DNA of 64,000 bases from Hymenobacter sp. J193 (GCF_024700075.1 NZ_JAJONE010000001.1:2570001-2634000); one strand, 5' to 3'; counted from the stretch's first letter, positions 9,061 through 18,131 are shown. Translations and numbers: made by a program. The notes: a model not told the origin generated them from the letters alone.

Positions 9061-9903
9061 TTATAGAGATGTTACCTTTACCTTATGTGAAATACGAGTC
9101 CCGTCAACAGGATTTGTTATAATCACTGAAATGACGTCACCAGTTCTTACACTAAAACCGTCTATGGAACTTTTACCATACATATCATTACCTAACCACA
9201 ATTGTTGACTTCCGCTGTTAGGAAAAAGATATATAGCATCAGGTATCTCATTGCCATCAAGTATGGGAAGACTCCCTTTGTTCATATAATAGCCTTGGCT
9301 TATCCCCGAAGCATTTTCCTTTCTTATTGAAATAGTAACGTTTCTTGATGCAATTAGGCTTCTATCCCAATTGACAGTTAAAGATTTAAAGAAGGTATAC
9401 TTTTTTGTTGTGGATGAGTATGTTGTCTCAGAGAGAGTTGCTGAAGAATATCCAATACTATATGCGCCAGCTACAGTAATATAATCGGATGCTCCAATAC
9501 TTGGATTAGTCTTACTGCTTATATCCACTACATAGTTTCCGTCAGGTATTTCTCTTGGTATTTGTAGAGCAGCATACTCTGTGCTACCAGGAGAATCCGA
9601 GTATGAGGTTCCCAAATAATACCTGATGTTATTTCCTTGCAATGAGAGCTGGTCACCATCAAAGTCATGACTATTCCACCAGGTGAAATCAGCCTTCTTT
9701 CCTTGCTTAAGAGGGATAGGATTGCCCCCTATTACGTGAAAATCAGCATACTCGACACACATAGAGCAGAGCGGTTCTTCGCCATCAATTAGACGATCTT
9801 TACTCGAGCCCTTGGTTTCTTTTGCAGGGGTAGCCACTTCCTTTTGACTGTCGCAACTGTCTAGGAATGGTATTACAAGGGCGAGGAATAAGACTTTTTT
9901 CAT
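9061..9903 (-). CDS. AT-rich hypothetical lipoprotein
   Basis: This is a 280-residue protein of unknown function. The N-terminus MKKVLFLALVIPFLDSC is a lipoprotein signal with the modified cysteine at residue 17, so the protein is probably anchored to a membrane. The mature part is rich in Ser, Thr, Tyr and Gly and looks like beta-sandwich material; ITVAGAYSIGYSSATLS and ISIRKENASGIS resemble adhesin- or Ig-like strands. A short CSMC motif lies near residue 46. Its base composition is clearly poorer in GC than its neighbours, which points to recent acquisition. It stands alone, convergent to the protease gene across the palindrome. Confidence 0.7.
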   Translation of the reverse strand: MKKVLFLALVIPFLDSCDSQKEVATPAKETKGSSKDRLIDGEEPLCSMCVEYADFHVIGGNPIPLKQGKKADFTWWNSHDFDGDQLSLQGNNIRYYLGTSYSDSPGSTEYAALQIPREIPDGNYVVDISSKTNPSIGASDYITVAGAYSIGYSSATLSETTYSSTTKKYTFFKSLTVNWDRSLIASRNVTISIRKENASGISQGYYMNKGSLPILDGNEIPDAIYLFPNSGSQQLWLGNDMYGKSSIDGFSVRTGDVISVIITNPVDGTRISHKVKVTSL

Positions 9904-9990
9904 GTAAAATTATGTTTATTTGTTTAAGCAAATAACAGGAAGCATTTTTTTATAACCTAATAATTTTAATTTAAAACGAAAAAATTATAT

Positions 9991-10545
9991 TTAATTTCCA
10001 TCTAACCTCTCTTTTATCTTGCTTATCTTGCTGATAAAATCCCAGAGTACCACGCCGGCCGCTACGCTCACGTTAAGGCTGTGCTTGGTGCCGAACTGCG
10101 GAATCTCCACCGCCGCGTCGCAAAAAGCCAGCACGTCGTCTTCCACCCCGAATACTTCGTTGCCCATCACCAGGGCATAGGGGCGGCCCGGCTCCACCGC
10201 AAACGCGGGTAGGGGCTGGCTGCCGGTGGTTTGCTCCACGGCCACCAGCGCGTAGCCGGCGGCCTTCAGCTGCTGCAGGGCCTCCAGCGTGGTGGGGGCG
10301 TATTCCCACACCACCGAGTCGGTAGAGCCCAGGGCCGTTTTGGTGATTTCACGGTGCGGCGGGCGGCCGGTGATGCCGCAGAGCCAGATTTTTTCGATGG
10401 CAAACGCGTCGGCCGTGCGGAAGGCTGCGCCCACGTTGTGCAGGCTGCGCACGTTGTCGAGTACTAGGGCGAGGGGGAATTTTCGCGTATTTTTGAAGTC
10501 TGCCACCGTCAGCCGGTTCAGCTCCTCCATCGAGAGTTTGCGCAT
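9991..10545 (-). CDS. TrmH/SpoU family RNA 2'-O-methyltransferase
   Basis: This 184-residue SPOUT enzyme methylates ribose 2'-OH groups in tRNA or rRNA using S-adenosylmethionine. All three SpoU motifs are visible: motif 1 [18 protein letters not shown] with the catalytic Asn and Arg, motif 2 [14 protein letters not shown], and motif 3 [17 protein letters not shown], which forms the trefoil knot. The ATG at 10545 is preferred over longer frames because the upstream part is low-complexity and overlaps the promoter box. The exact RNA target is not known. The gene is divergent from mutS. Confidence 0.88.
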   Translation of the reverse strand: MRKLSMEELNRLTVADFKNTRKFPLALVLDNVRSLHNVGAAFRTADAFAIEKIWLCGITGRPPHREITKTALGSTDSVVWEYAPTTLEALQQLKAAGYALVAVEQTTGSQPLPAFAVEPGRPYALVMGNEVFGVEDDVLAFCDAAVEIPQFGTKHSLNVSVAAGVVLWDFISKISKIKERLDGN

Positions 10546-10550
10546 GACCG

Positions 10551-10558
10551 CAAAGGTA
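10551..10558 (-). promoter_or_regulatory. -7 promoter box of the TrmH-family gene
   Basis: On the minus strand this reads TACCTTTG, an exact match to the Bacteroidota -7 consensus, and ends only five bases before the ATG at 10545. If used, the mRNA would be leaderless or nearly so. Confidence 0.5.
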
Positions 10559-10681
10559 GGAACGCCGGGCCGGGTGGCAGCTGTTTGGCCTGTGCGGCTG
10601 CCCTCGCCTGTTGTCTTTCTCTTCGCCCACGATGACAGGCCGGGGCCGGTACTGCCCCTCATTTCCGTATTTCTGCTCCCA

Positions 10682-13475
10682 GTGAAAACCAAATCCGCCG
10701 ACCCCAACAAAAAGCCCATCCGCACGCACGGCACCCTGGGGCCCGCCCCCGTGTCCGACACGCCGCTGATGAAGCAATACTATCAGCTCAAGCAGACGCA
10801 CCCCGGCGCGGTGCTGCTGTTCCGGGTGGGCGACTTCTACGAAACCTTCGGTGAGGATGCCGTTACGGCTTCGCGCATTCTCGATATCACGCTCACCAAG
10901 CGCGGCGCGGGCACGGCCTCCGAAACCCCGCTGGCCGGCTTTCCCCACCACGCCCTCGACAACTACCTGCCCAAGCTGGTGCGCGCCGGCCAGCGCGTAG
11001 CCATCTGCGACCAGCTCGAAGACCCCAAGCTGGCTAAAGGCCTCGTTAAGCGCGGGATTACGGAACTGGTTACGCCCGGGGTGAGCCTGCACGACAACGT
11101 GCTGGAACGCAAAAGCAACAACTACCTCTGCGCCGTGCATTTCGGCAAGCAGGAAGCCGGCATAAGCTTTCTGGATATCAGCACCGGTGAGTTTCTGGTG
11201 GCCCAGGGCACCATCGACTACCTGGGCAAGCTGCTGCAGAACTTCCAGCCCGCCGAGGTACTCTTCTGCAAGAAAAGCCGCCGCGAGTTCGAGGAAAACT
11301 TCGGCCCCGACTTCTGCCATTTCGCGCTGGATGAGTGGGTGTTCGGCTTCGACTACGGCCACGACCAGCTCACGCGCCACTTCAACACTACCTCCCTTAA
11401 AGGCTTCGGTATCGACGGGCTGCGTGAGGGCATCACGGCCGCCGGCTGCATTCTGCACTACCTGGCCGAAACCAAGCACACCGACGTGGGCCACATCGGC
11501 AGCATCGGGCGCTTGGAGGAGGATAAGTACGTATGGCTCGACCGGTTCACGGTGCGCAACCTGGAGCTGGTGCAGGCTCAGCACCCCGGAGGCGTACCCC
11601 TCATCGACATCCTCGACCAGACCGTGACGCCGATGGGCGCGCGCCTACTGCGCAAGTGGGTAGTACTGCCTCTCAAGGAACCCGCCCAGATTCAGCGCCG
11701 CCTTGATACGGTGGAAGCCCTGCTGCAGACGCCCGAGCTGCTTGAAAACCTGCTCCAGCACCTGCGCCAGATCGGCGACCTGGAGCGGCTTATTTCCAAG
11801 GTAGCCGTGCGCCGCATCAATCCGCGCGAGCTTACGCAGCTGGCCCGCGCCCTCGACGCCATCGGACCCATTCGGGCGGAGCTGGCCGCTTCGGGCATCC
11901 GCGCTCTGCAGAAGCTGGCCGATCAGCTCAACCCCTGCGCCGCCCTGCGCGACGAAATCCAGGCCAAGATCCGGCCCGATGCCCCCATCCTTACGAACCA
12001 GGGCGGCGTGCTCAACGACGGCGTGGACAAGGAGCTGGATGAGCTACGGGCCATGGCGTTTTCGGGCAAGGACTACCTGTTTCAGCTCCAGCAGCGGGCC
12101 GTGCAGGAAACCGGTATTTCGTCGCTGAAAGTGGCCTACAACAAAGTGTTCGGCTACTACCTGGAAGTCACGAATGCCCACAAGGACAAGGTGCCCGCGT
12201 CCTGGATTCGGAAGCAGACGCTGGTGAATGCCGAGCGTTACATCACCGAGGAGCTTAAAACCTACGAGGAGAAAATTCTGCACGCCGAGGAACGCCTGTT
12301 CGTCATCGAGCAGAACATCTACAACGACCTGGTGCTGTTTGCGGCCGAGTACGTGGCCCAGATTCAGCAGAACGCCCGCGCCATCGGGGTGGCCGACTGC
12401 CTGGCCTCCTTTGCGGCTACGGCCCGCCAGCACCGCTACGTGAAGCCGGTAGTGGACGACAGCACGACTCTCGACATCACCGCCGGCCGCCACCCCGTGA
12501 TTGAGCGCCAGCTGCCCCCCGGCGAGCAGTACATTCCCAACGACATCCGCCTGGACCAGGAAGACCAACAGATTGTGGTGATTACCGGCCCCAACATGGC
12601 CGGCAAATCGGCCCTGCTACGTCAGACGGCCCTGATTGTGCTCCTGGCCCAGATCGGCTCCTTTGTGCCTGCCGACGCCGCTCACGTGGGGGTTATCGAC
12701 AAAATATTCACCCGTGTGGGTGCCTCCGACAACCTGAGCAAGGGCGAAAGCACCTTTATGGTGGAAATGACGGAAACGGCCAGCATCCTCAACAACCTCT
12801 CCGACCGCAGCCTGGTGCTGATGGACGAAATCGGGCGCGGCACCAGCACCTACGACGGCATCAGCATCGCCTGGGCTATTGTGGAGCACCTGCACAACTC
12901 GCCCAAGGCCCGCGCCAAAACGCTTTTTGCCACTCATTACCACGAGCTCAACCAGCTGGCCGACGACTGTCCGCGGGTGCGCAACTACAACGTGGCCGTG
13001 AAGGAAGCCGATGGCCGCATTCTGTTTTTGCGCAAGCTGCGCGAAGGGGGGGTCGGAGCACAGCTTCGGCATTCACGTGGCCCGCATGGCCGGCATGCCT
13101 ACCTCCGTGGTGCTGCGCGCCAACGAAATCATGCACCACCTGGAGCAGGAGCGCACCTCTACGGGCCTGGATACCGACGAGCCCACGGAGTTCGACGAAG
13201 TGCTGGCTGGTCTGGATGATGAGCCCACGGGCAAAGTAGTGCCGCTGAACGGCCACGCGGCCCCGGAGCCCACTCACCGCGGCCCCAAGGCCCAGCCCGC
13301 GGCGGCGGTCCACAACGCCCCGCGCCCGAGTTTGCAGCTCAGCATGTTCGAGCCCGCCGACCCGGCCCTGGAGCGCGTACGGGAGCTGTTGCAGAAGCTG
13401 GATGTGAACACGCTCACCCCTATTGAGGCCTTGCTAAAGCTCAACGAGCTAAAGCTGGCTGCCGGCGGAAAGTAG
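10682..13475 (+). pseudogene. mutS: DNA mismatch repair protein MutS, frameshifted near C-terminus
   Basis: This is the mismatch-recognition ATPase of methyl-independent mismatch repair, about 930 residues if intact. The N-terminal mismatch-binding motif [11 protein letters not shown], the ATPase Walker A ([15 protein letters not shown]), Walker B ([16 protein letters not shown]) and the signature loop are all present. Immediately after LRKLREGG the frame is lost: positions 13046-13052 are seven Gs, and with six the sequence continues as [16 protein letters not shown], the conserved MutS end. So a single extra G breaks the gene about 140 codons before its end. The start is taken as GTG 10682; ATG 10769 is an alternative. 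A sequencing error in the homopolymer, a real mutation, or slippage-based switching are all possible. Confidence 0.9.
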
Positions 13476-13661
13476 TCGGTGCTCTGTATGGGTAGCTGGC
13501 TGCGAAAAGGTCGGTGGCGCAGCCAGCAGCTGCTGCTCTGCGGCCTCACTTGGGTGCTGTCAGCCTATGGGAGGCTAAAGGGGATGAAAAATTTTCTCCC
13601 TGAAAATGAGCAAAAAACGCCGGCCACAACGGGAAATCAGTACTTTTTTCGGGGCGTGGGC

Positions 13662-13691
13662 TTGACAGAAAGAAAAGGCGTTGTACCTTTG
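13662..13691 (+). promoter_or_regulatory. Bacteroidota-type promoter of the tRNA genes
   Basis: TTG at 13662-13664 and TACCTTTG at 13684-13691 are separated by 19 bases, matching the Bacteroidota -33/-7 consensus. The tRNA-Gly gene begins 36 bases further on. Confidence 0.75.
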
Positions 13692-13727
13692 TCACATCAA
13701 AACGCCACTACGGCGCCTAGATAACAA

Positions 13728-13803
13728 GCGAGAGTAGCTCAGTTGGTAGAGCGCGACCTTGCCAAGGTCGAGGTCGCGAGTTCGAACCTCGTCTCCCGCT
13801 CCA
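13728..13803 (+). tRNA. tRNA-Gly (anticodon GCC)
   Basis: The cloverleaf is readable: acceptor GCGAGAG with CTCCCGC, D arm GCTCAGTTGGTAGAGC, anticodon arm CGACC-TTGCCAA-GGTCG with anticodon GCC, T arm GCGAG-TTCGAAC-CTCGT, discriminator T and an encoded CCA. The fourth acceptor pair is A-C rather than the expected G-C, the only mismatch in the stem. A hairpin terminator follows immediately. Confidence 0.93.
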
Positions 13804-13836
13804 AAAAAGGACGTTGCCCACGCAGCGTCCTTTTTT
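13804..13836 (+). terminator. Hairpin terminator after tRNA-Gly
   Basis: Stem GGACGTTG / CAGCGTCC preceded by an A-run and followed by TTTTTT. It lies between the tRNA-Gly and tRNA-Leu genes. Confidence 0.8.
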
Positions 13837-13861
13837 ATTTTTGTGCAGCGCCGCTGTTCAG

Positions 13862-13944
13862 GCCAGAGTGGTGTAATGGTAGCCACGAGGGACTTAAAAT
13901 CCCTTGTCTTCACGGACGTACGGGTTCGAGTCCCGTCTCTGGTA
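13862..13944 (+). tRNA. tRNA-Leu (anticodon TAA)
   Basis: Acceptor GCCAGAG pairs with CTCTGGT. The anticodon arm is AGGGA-CTTAAAA-TCCCT, giving anticodon TAA. A long variable arm (TGTCTTCACGGACG) marks it as a class II tRNA, and the T arm is ACGGG-TTCGAGT-CCCGT. The discriminator is A and CCA is not encoded. A tyrosine recombinase gene starts 153 bases downstream in the same direction, so the 3' end of this tRNA is a likely integration site. Confidence 0.92.
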
Positions 13945-13964
13945 CAATTGCTTACAACCGGAAG

Positions 13965-14013
13965 ACCCGGAAAATGCCTTCTCACGTCGCAGAAGGGGTT
14001 TTCCGGGTTTTTT
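13965..14013 (+). terminator. Hairpin terminator after tRNA-Leu
   Basis: Outer stem ACCCGGAAAA / TTTTCCGGGT and inner stem CCTTCT / AGAAGG, followed by a T-run. Confidence 0.8.
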
Positions 14014-14097
14014 GCGTCTAGCCCACATGGGACTCTACGACGCGAAATATGGACTGTGCCACGGGAGTCACGCCCCCTTTTACGCCCCCTATTCCGG

Positions 14098-15408
14098 ATG
14101 AACACGCAATTCATTCTTCGCAAAGACAAGAAGGACAGCGCCGGCCGCTGCCCGGTACACTTCATTGCTTACTTCAACAGTCTGCGGCTCAAATATGCCA
14201 CGGGCGAGAAGTGTAAGCCCACGGAGTGGAACGCGGACAAGCAGAAATTTCGCTCGGCTTACCCGCTGGCGGAAGAAGCCAATCTTTATCTCGCTCGCCT
14301 GACCACCGATGCACTGGCCTGGTGGCGCAAGCTGCGGGCGTCCGGTGAGACGCCTACCATAGAAGGCCTGAAGGCTGCCTTGCGGCCGGTGGAAGCAATT
14401 GTGGAGCAGAAAGAGAAGCCTCTCTCCGTATCGGTGATTTTCGCGGAGCACTGGGCTTCATTGCAGGCGCGGGGCTATGCACACCACACGTTGCGGCAGC
14501 GCCGGATGCTGGGCTCCTGGCTGTGCGCCTACGAGCAGGACAAGGGTGAGATGCTGAATCCGTCCACCTATGATCTGGCGACGCATGACCGGGTGCTGGG
14601 CTACCTGCGCTTTCAGCGCAATCTGGCGCAGAACACGGTGGCTTCGTTCGTGCGGGGGCTGAAGGTGTTTCTACGATGGTGCCGGGAGGAGCGCGGGATA
14701 CCAGTGCCGGTGGAACTGCGCAAGCTGCAGGGGCGGCACGCGGACGTACTGAAGATGTGGCTGACGGCGGACAACCTCACGGCCCTGGCGGCGGCGGAAC
14801 TGCCGGAATACCTGACGCGGGTGCGGGACGTGCTCTTGTTTTGCTGCTACACGGGGCTACGCTACTCAGACGTACTAGCACTGCAGCGCGGCAACCTGCA
14901 CGAATGGGACGGCGGCATCATCCTGCGGCTGGTACAGACCAAGACCCGCACGGGGGTCAGCATTTATCTGACAGAGGCGGCGCGGGCCATTCTGGACAGG
15001 TACGCGGATACGGAGCGGGTGCGGCTGCTGCCGGTGCTGGCCAATCAGGTGATGAACCGCTACCTGAAGCGCGTCGGGAAAGCTGCCGGGCTCGTGGATG
15101 ACGTGGTGGTGACGACGGTGGTGGGGGGCGAAGTGCTGAAAAAGTCGGTGCCGCGGTATGAGTTGCTGACCAGCCATACCGCCCGGCACACATTTGCCAC
15201 CCAGAGCCTGTTGCGGGGGATGCCGGTGGAGGTGCTGCAAAAGGTGATGGGGCACGCCAAGATCCAAACGACGCTGGTGTATGCCAAGGTAGTGGAAGAG
15301 CTGCAGCACCAGACGATGCGGCGCATCTGGGAGAAAAAGAGCGTGGCGGCTGATAGTGGGGCAACAAGAGCCACACAGATCTGCGCGGCAGAGCCGTTGG
15401 CAGCCTGA
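14098..15408 (+). CDS. Tyrosine recombinase/integrase
   Basis: This 436-residue site-specific recombinase of the Bacteroidota type cuts and rejoins DNA at attachment sites. It has an N-terminal arm-binding region (MNTQFILRKDKKDSAGRCP, about 1-90), a SAM-like core-binding domain (about 105-215) and the catalytic domain. The catalytic residues are visible: R255 in TGLRYSDVL, K282 in QTKTRTG, H360 and R363 in SHTARHTFAT, H386 in MGHAKIQTT and the nucleophile Y395. The ATG at 14098 starts the conserved arm domain. Its position behind tRNA-Leu, in the same direction, is the classical arrangement of an element integrated at a tRNA 3' end. A terminator follows. Confidence 0.93.
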   Translation: MNTQFILRKDKKDSAGRCPVHFIAYFNSLRLKYATGEKCKPTEWNADKQKFRSAYPLAEEANLYLARLTTDALAWWRKLRASGETPTIEGLKAALRPVEAIVEQKEKPLSVSVIFAEHWASLQARGYAHHTLRQRRMLGSWLCAYEQDKGEMLNPSTYDLATHDRVLGYLRFQRNLAQNTVASFVRGLKVFLRWCREERGIPVPVELRKLQGRHADVLKMWLTADNLTALAAAELPEYLTRVRDVLLFCCYTGLRYSDVLALQRGNLHEWDGGIILRLVQTKTRTGVSIYLTEAARAILDRYADTERVRLLPVLANQVMNRYLKRVGKAAGLVDDVVVTTVVGGEVLKKSVPRYELLTSHTARHTFATQSLLRGMPVEVLQKVMGHAKIQTTLVYAKVVEELQHQTMRRIWEKKSVAADSGATRATQICAAEPLAA

Positions 15409-15436
15409 TTGGCTATTTTCATCCTGATTCACTGCA

Positions 15437-15465
15437 AGGCCCGCCCTTTCCGGCGGGCCTTTTTA
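15437..15465 (+). terminator. Hairpin terminator after the integrase gene
   Basis: Stem AAGGCCCGCC / GGCGGGCCTT with a short loop and a T-run. Confidence 0.85.
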
Positions 15466-15466
15466 C

Positions 15467-15786
15467 GCGGCAAAATGAGGGCAGCCATACCTGTCTCATA
15501 CCTAAGCCATGCTTCAGTCATACCTGAACCCTACCGCTACCAGAGCAAATCGGACTCCACATTCTGTCAAATCTGGGTTGCGTACTAACAGGATTAATCA
15601 CTAAAAGATAATTTTCTCATATTTGTGAAACTATTAGTTTCTTTATGTGCTATTTGCATTGGCAATCATTAGCCTGAGAAGCTTCAACAGAGAAAAATCG
15701 AGCGGCGTTACCGGGGGGCTGCACCCGGTAGTGGTCGGTAGTGAAAGCAGCCGCGAATCCATTTTTCCACTCTTACCCTTACCACT
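15467..15786. other. Gene-free spacer after the integrase gene
   Basis: No convincing gene is seen. The middle is AT-rich (about 15600-15660), as expected for a promoter of the following gene, and a small inverted repeat (TACCGGG...CCCGGTA) lies near 15708-15730. It may hold the promoter or an attachment arm site, but no motif proves either. Confidence 0.4.
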
Positions 15787-16527
15787 ATGGCACGTCAGAC
15801 CGGCGTAATCCAGATCAGTGGCACCGTGGGCGGCGTCGTTTTCGCGAAGGACGGCACGGTGCGCCAAAAACAGGGCTCCAACAAGAGCCAATTCAACTCC
15901 TCCGCCTCTATGCAGCGCGTGCGGGAAAATGCCTCAGAGTTCAGTACGGCGGCTAAGGCCGGCAAACTGGTGCGCGACTCCTTGCGCCGGGTTGTGTCGT
16001 TGGCATCTGACCGGCTCATGGTATCGCGCCTAGCGCAAAAGATGAAGGAAATCCTCAACCTGGATGAGGACAATGACCGTGGGGGCCGACAGATTTTGCC
16101 GGAAAACCTCTCCGCGCTGGTGGGCTTCGACTTCAACGCAGGCTCCGCTTTCTCGGGCACCTATTACGGGGGCATCGAAACAGAGCTGGACCGGGCTACC
16201 GGTAACCACTCGGTGAGCTTGCTGGAGCTGAACCCTTCCCGCGACGTGGCAGCCCCACAGGGGGCTACGCACTACCGCATCACGGCGGCCGTGGGCGCCG
16301 TCAACTTCGAATCTGGCACGGCCACCAGCACCGAAGCCAGCACGGCGGAGCTGCCGCTGAGCAACGCGGTACGTCCGGCTGAAAGCCTGCAGCTGGTGCG
16401 GGCCGCGGCCGCGGATGAGTCACTGATTGTAGCGGTGGGGGTGGACTTTTTCCAGCAGTTGAACGGCAAGTTCTACCCGCTCAACGCCAATGCCTACAAC
16501 GCACTGAGCGTGGTGGCTATTGGCTAA
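15787..16527 (+). CDS. Hypothetical protein, MARQTG-type Bacteroidota family
   Basis: This 246-residue protein has no function I can assign. It begins MARQTGVIQISGTVGGVVFAK, a start I have seen in many uncharacterised Bacteroidota proteins, where a charged segment like QRVRENASEFSTAAKAGKLV follows. Residues 60-95 look helical and basic; the rest (about 110-246) looks like beta-sandwich material with many Ser, Thr and Ala. No signal peptide or membrane helix is seen. It is the first gene behind the integrase and is followed by another unknown gene in the same direction after a hairpin. A structural role in an element particle or surface structure is possible but unsupported. Confidence 0.65.
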   Translation: MARQTGVIQISGTVGGVVFAKDGTVRQKQGSNKSQFNSSASMQRVRENASEFSTAAKAGKLVRDSLRRVVSLASDRLMVSRLAQKMKEILNLDEDNDRGGRQILPENLSALVGFDFNAGSAFSGTYYGGIETELDRATGNHSVSLLELNPSRDVAAPQGATHYRITAAVGAVNFESGTATSTEASTAELPLSNAVRPAESLQLVRAAAADESLIVAVGVDFFQQLNGKFYPLNANAYNALSVVAIG

Positions 16528-16536
16528 CAGATAGTC

Positions 16537-16600
16537 GTGAGTAGCTAGTATTGAGTAGTGCGTATCGTTCCAACGTGCCCTGCTCCTACTGGCTACTCAC
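16537..16600. repeat. Inverted repeat hairpin
   Basis: GTGAGTAGCTAGTA (16537-16550) and TACTGGCTACTCAC (16587-16600) are inverted with one mismatch around a 36-base loop; a T-run (TGCTTTTTT) follows. It may be a terminator or attenuator between the two unknown genes, or a REP-type repeat. Confidence 0.5.
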
Positions 16601-16647
16601 TGCTTTTTTCGGCCCTTGTCTTAGTACTCACATCTCCCTACCACAAT

Positions 16648-17091
16648 ATGGCAACTCTCACTCCCTACCAGCGCCAGTTTCGCACCCGCATGAAGCGGGT
16701 TATCCGGCTGCGGGCCTCAGCCGACGCCAAAGCCAGGCGCTACACCCAGAAGCTGGCGGATGCTATCGGAGCCGCCGAGGACGCGGCCACCCAGATGAAC
16801 GAGCTGAATCAGCTCTACAACGTGGACGTAAGTACCTATACGCTGCTCACGCAGGCGCTGCACGCGAATAGCGGGCAGGAAGTGCTGCTCGACCATCTGG
16901 CGCAGAGCGCGCCGGGCGAAGAGTTGGTGATTTTCAACCAGGTTCCTAACGGTAACGGCGGGCAGCCGCTGCCAGCTAATCCACTTTTTGGTGAACTGGT
17001 GGCTACACCACCCATAGTGGCGGCGCAGGGGCAGCAAATAGTGTTGGACCCGGTGCCGAAAGGGAACGAGGGTCTGGACCAGGCCCAGTAA
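16648..17091 (+). CDS. Hypothetical protein
   Basis: This 147-residue protein is not recognised. The N-terminal half is strongly basic and alpha-helical (RTRMKRVIRLRASADAKARR), followed by a helix with acidic residues. The C-terminal 40 residues are rich in Gly, Pro and Gln and probably disordered. No membrane segment or signal peptide is seen. It is co-directional with the MARQTG-type gene upstream (120 bases away, across a hairpin) and is followed by a strong terminator, so the two probably form one transcription unit with partial attenuation between them. The basic N-terminus could bind nucleic acid, but nothing shows it. Confidence 0.55.
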   Translation: MATLTPYQRQFRTRMKRVIRLRASADAKARRYTQKLADAIGAAEDAATQMNELNQLYNVDVSTYTLLTQALHANSGQEVLLDHLAQSAPGEELVIFNQVPNGNGGQPLPANPLFGELVATPPIVAAQGQQIVLDPVPKGNEGLDQAQ

Positions 17092-17118
17092 TAGCGGTAT
17101 ACTGCCGCCCAATGTGAT

Positions 17119-17157
17119 AAGCCGGCTGGCCTTAGTTCGAGGTCAGTCGGCTTTTTT
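17119..17157 (+). terminator. Hairpin terminator
   Basis: Stem AAGCCGGCTGGCC / GGTCAGTCGGCTT with minor mismatches and a following T-run closes the two-gene unit upstream. Confidence 0.75.
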
Positions 17158-17159
17158 AT

Positions 17160-17212
17160 ACCCGTACGGGTGCATATAACCAGCTATCTACTACACATAC
17201 ACCCGTTCGGGT
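17160..17212. promoter_or_regulatory. Paired palindromic operator sites
   Basis: ACCCGTACGGGT (17160-17171) is a perfect palindrome and ACCCGTTCGGGT (17201-17212) nearly so. The centres are 41 bases apart, about four helical turns. They lie just before the broken XRE/HipB-like gene, as autoregulatory operators of such repressors usually do. Confidence 0.6.
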
Positions 17213-17253
17213 ATAAATACACTGCCTCTCCTGCTCCCAGTTTACCTGTAGCC

Positions 17254-17471
17254 ATGGCTGATTTGACTGCACAATTTGTGAAGCAGCGGTGGAAGGCACT
17301 AAGTCTGACGCAGCAGGATATGGCTGCCAAGGCCGGGTGGGGTACGTTTCGTGCGAGAGTTGGAGCAGGGCAACGCTGTATCTGGATGAAGTCAACTGGG
17401 TGTTGGCTCTGTTCGGGCACGCGCTGGCATCTGTGCCGGTAGATCGGGCCCGTTGGATGGATGAAGCGTGA
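17254..17471 (+). pseudogene. XRE/HipB-like HTH regulator, frameshifted
   Basis: The first frame encodes a helix-turn-helix start (FVKQRWKALSLTQQDMAAKAG), and a second frame ends as LYLDEVNWVLALFGHALASV, the typical end of small HipB-like antitoxin regulators. Between them a third frame supplies FVRELEQGN, the missing middle. So at least two small indels (about 17335-17345 and 17368-17376) have broken a gene of about 70 residues. No HipA-like toxin gene follows. The palindromes upstream look intact, so the regulator was lost more recently than its operators, or another factor uses them. Confidence 0.65.
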
Positions 17472-17527
17472 GGGAGCGTTGGCACGGATTGCCAGGACGG
17501 TACGCAGGGTTGAATTACGGAGCAGCG

Positions 17528-17917
17528 CTAAGCTGTCGTCGACCGGTGCCGACGGCTGGCCGCCCGGGCACGGCGCTCAGCTATTTTCATAAAAACGGAT
17601 TCCTGCAGAGTATCGGCGTGGTTGCGCCGCTGCCAGTCCAGCAGTTCAGCCGCCGTGATGCGCTGGCCGCGGGAGCTGCCGGTGCAGTCAATATAGCGCA
17701 TGCGGCGGGGGTGACCGAGGGGAAGCTGGGTGTAGGCGCGCACGGTTCCCACGTATAGCTGCAGCAGTTTGGCGGCTTGCGGGAAGGTGAACATGACTTC
17801 AGGCAGAGGCAGGCGAGAGAGGATGGTGGCTACCTGGTGCGCTATTTCGCGCTGAATGGCTTGCTCGAGCTGGGCCTTTTGCTCGTCAGAGAAGGTGAGG
17901 GTTATTTCGGGTATCAT
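17528..17917 (-). CDS. Excisionase-like helix-turn-helix protein
   Basis: This 129-residue protein has an N-terminal amphipathic helix (EQKAQLEQAIQREIAHQVA) and, from about residue 55, an excisionase or MerR-like winged HTH: FPQAAKLLQLYVGTVRAY is the helix-turn-helix, and RITAAELLDWQRR is the typical final segment of such domains. Between them lies an insertion longer than usual (about residues 70-88). Proteins of this layout sit near integrases in Bacteroidota elements and control excision or element transcription. It is encoded opposite to the broken XRE gene and ends 56 bases beyond it. Confidence 0.7.
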   Translation of the reverse strand: MIPEITLTFSDEQKAQLEQAIQREIAHQVATILSRLPLPEVMFTFPQAAKLLQLYVGTVRAYTQLPLGHPRRMRYIDCTGSSRGQRITAAELLDWQRRNHADTLQESVFMKIAERRARAASRRHRSTTA

Positions 17918-18131
17918 GGCAGAACGGATTGAGTGGACGGCAGAATTTCCCGACTGTTATAACGATTGACTTTCAGCTGTTTGTATATTAAGCATCTAGA
18001 ACGGTGGCAGATAGAGCTACCAACAACTTATTGGGCAGGGATGCTTAGCGAAATGCTATACCCGCGGCTTTTTACTATGCGGCTATATTTAGCCGTCTAT
18101 CCACCGGCCCTATTCATTGAATATTTCCTGC

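Noticed and set aside
13759..14097. Extended start for the integrase
   Set aside because: The extension runs through the tRNA-Gly and tRNA-Leu genes and their terminators; the family starts at 14098.
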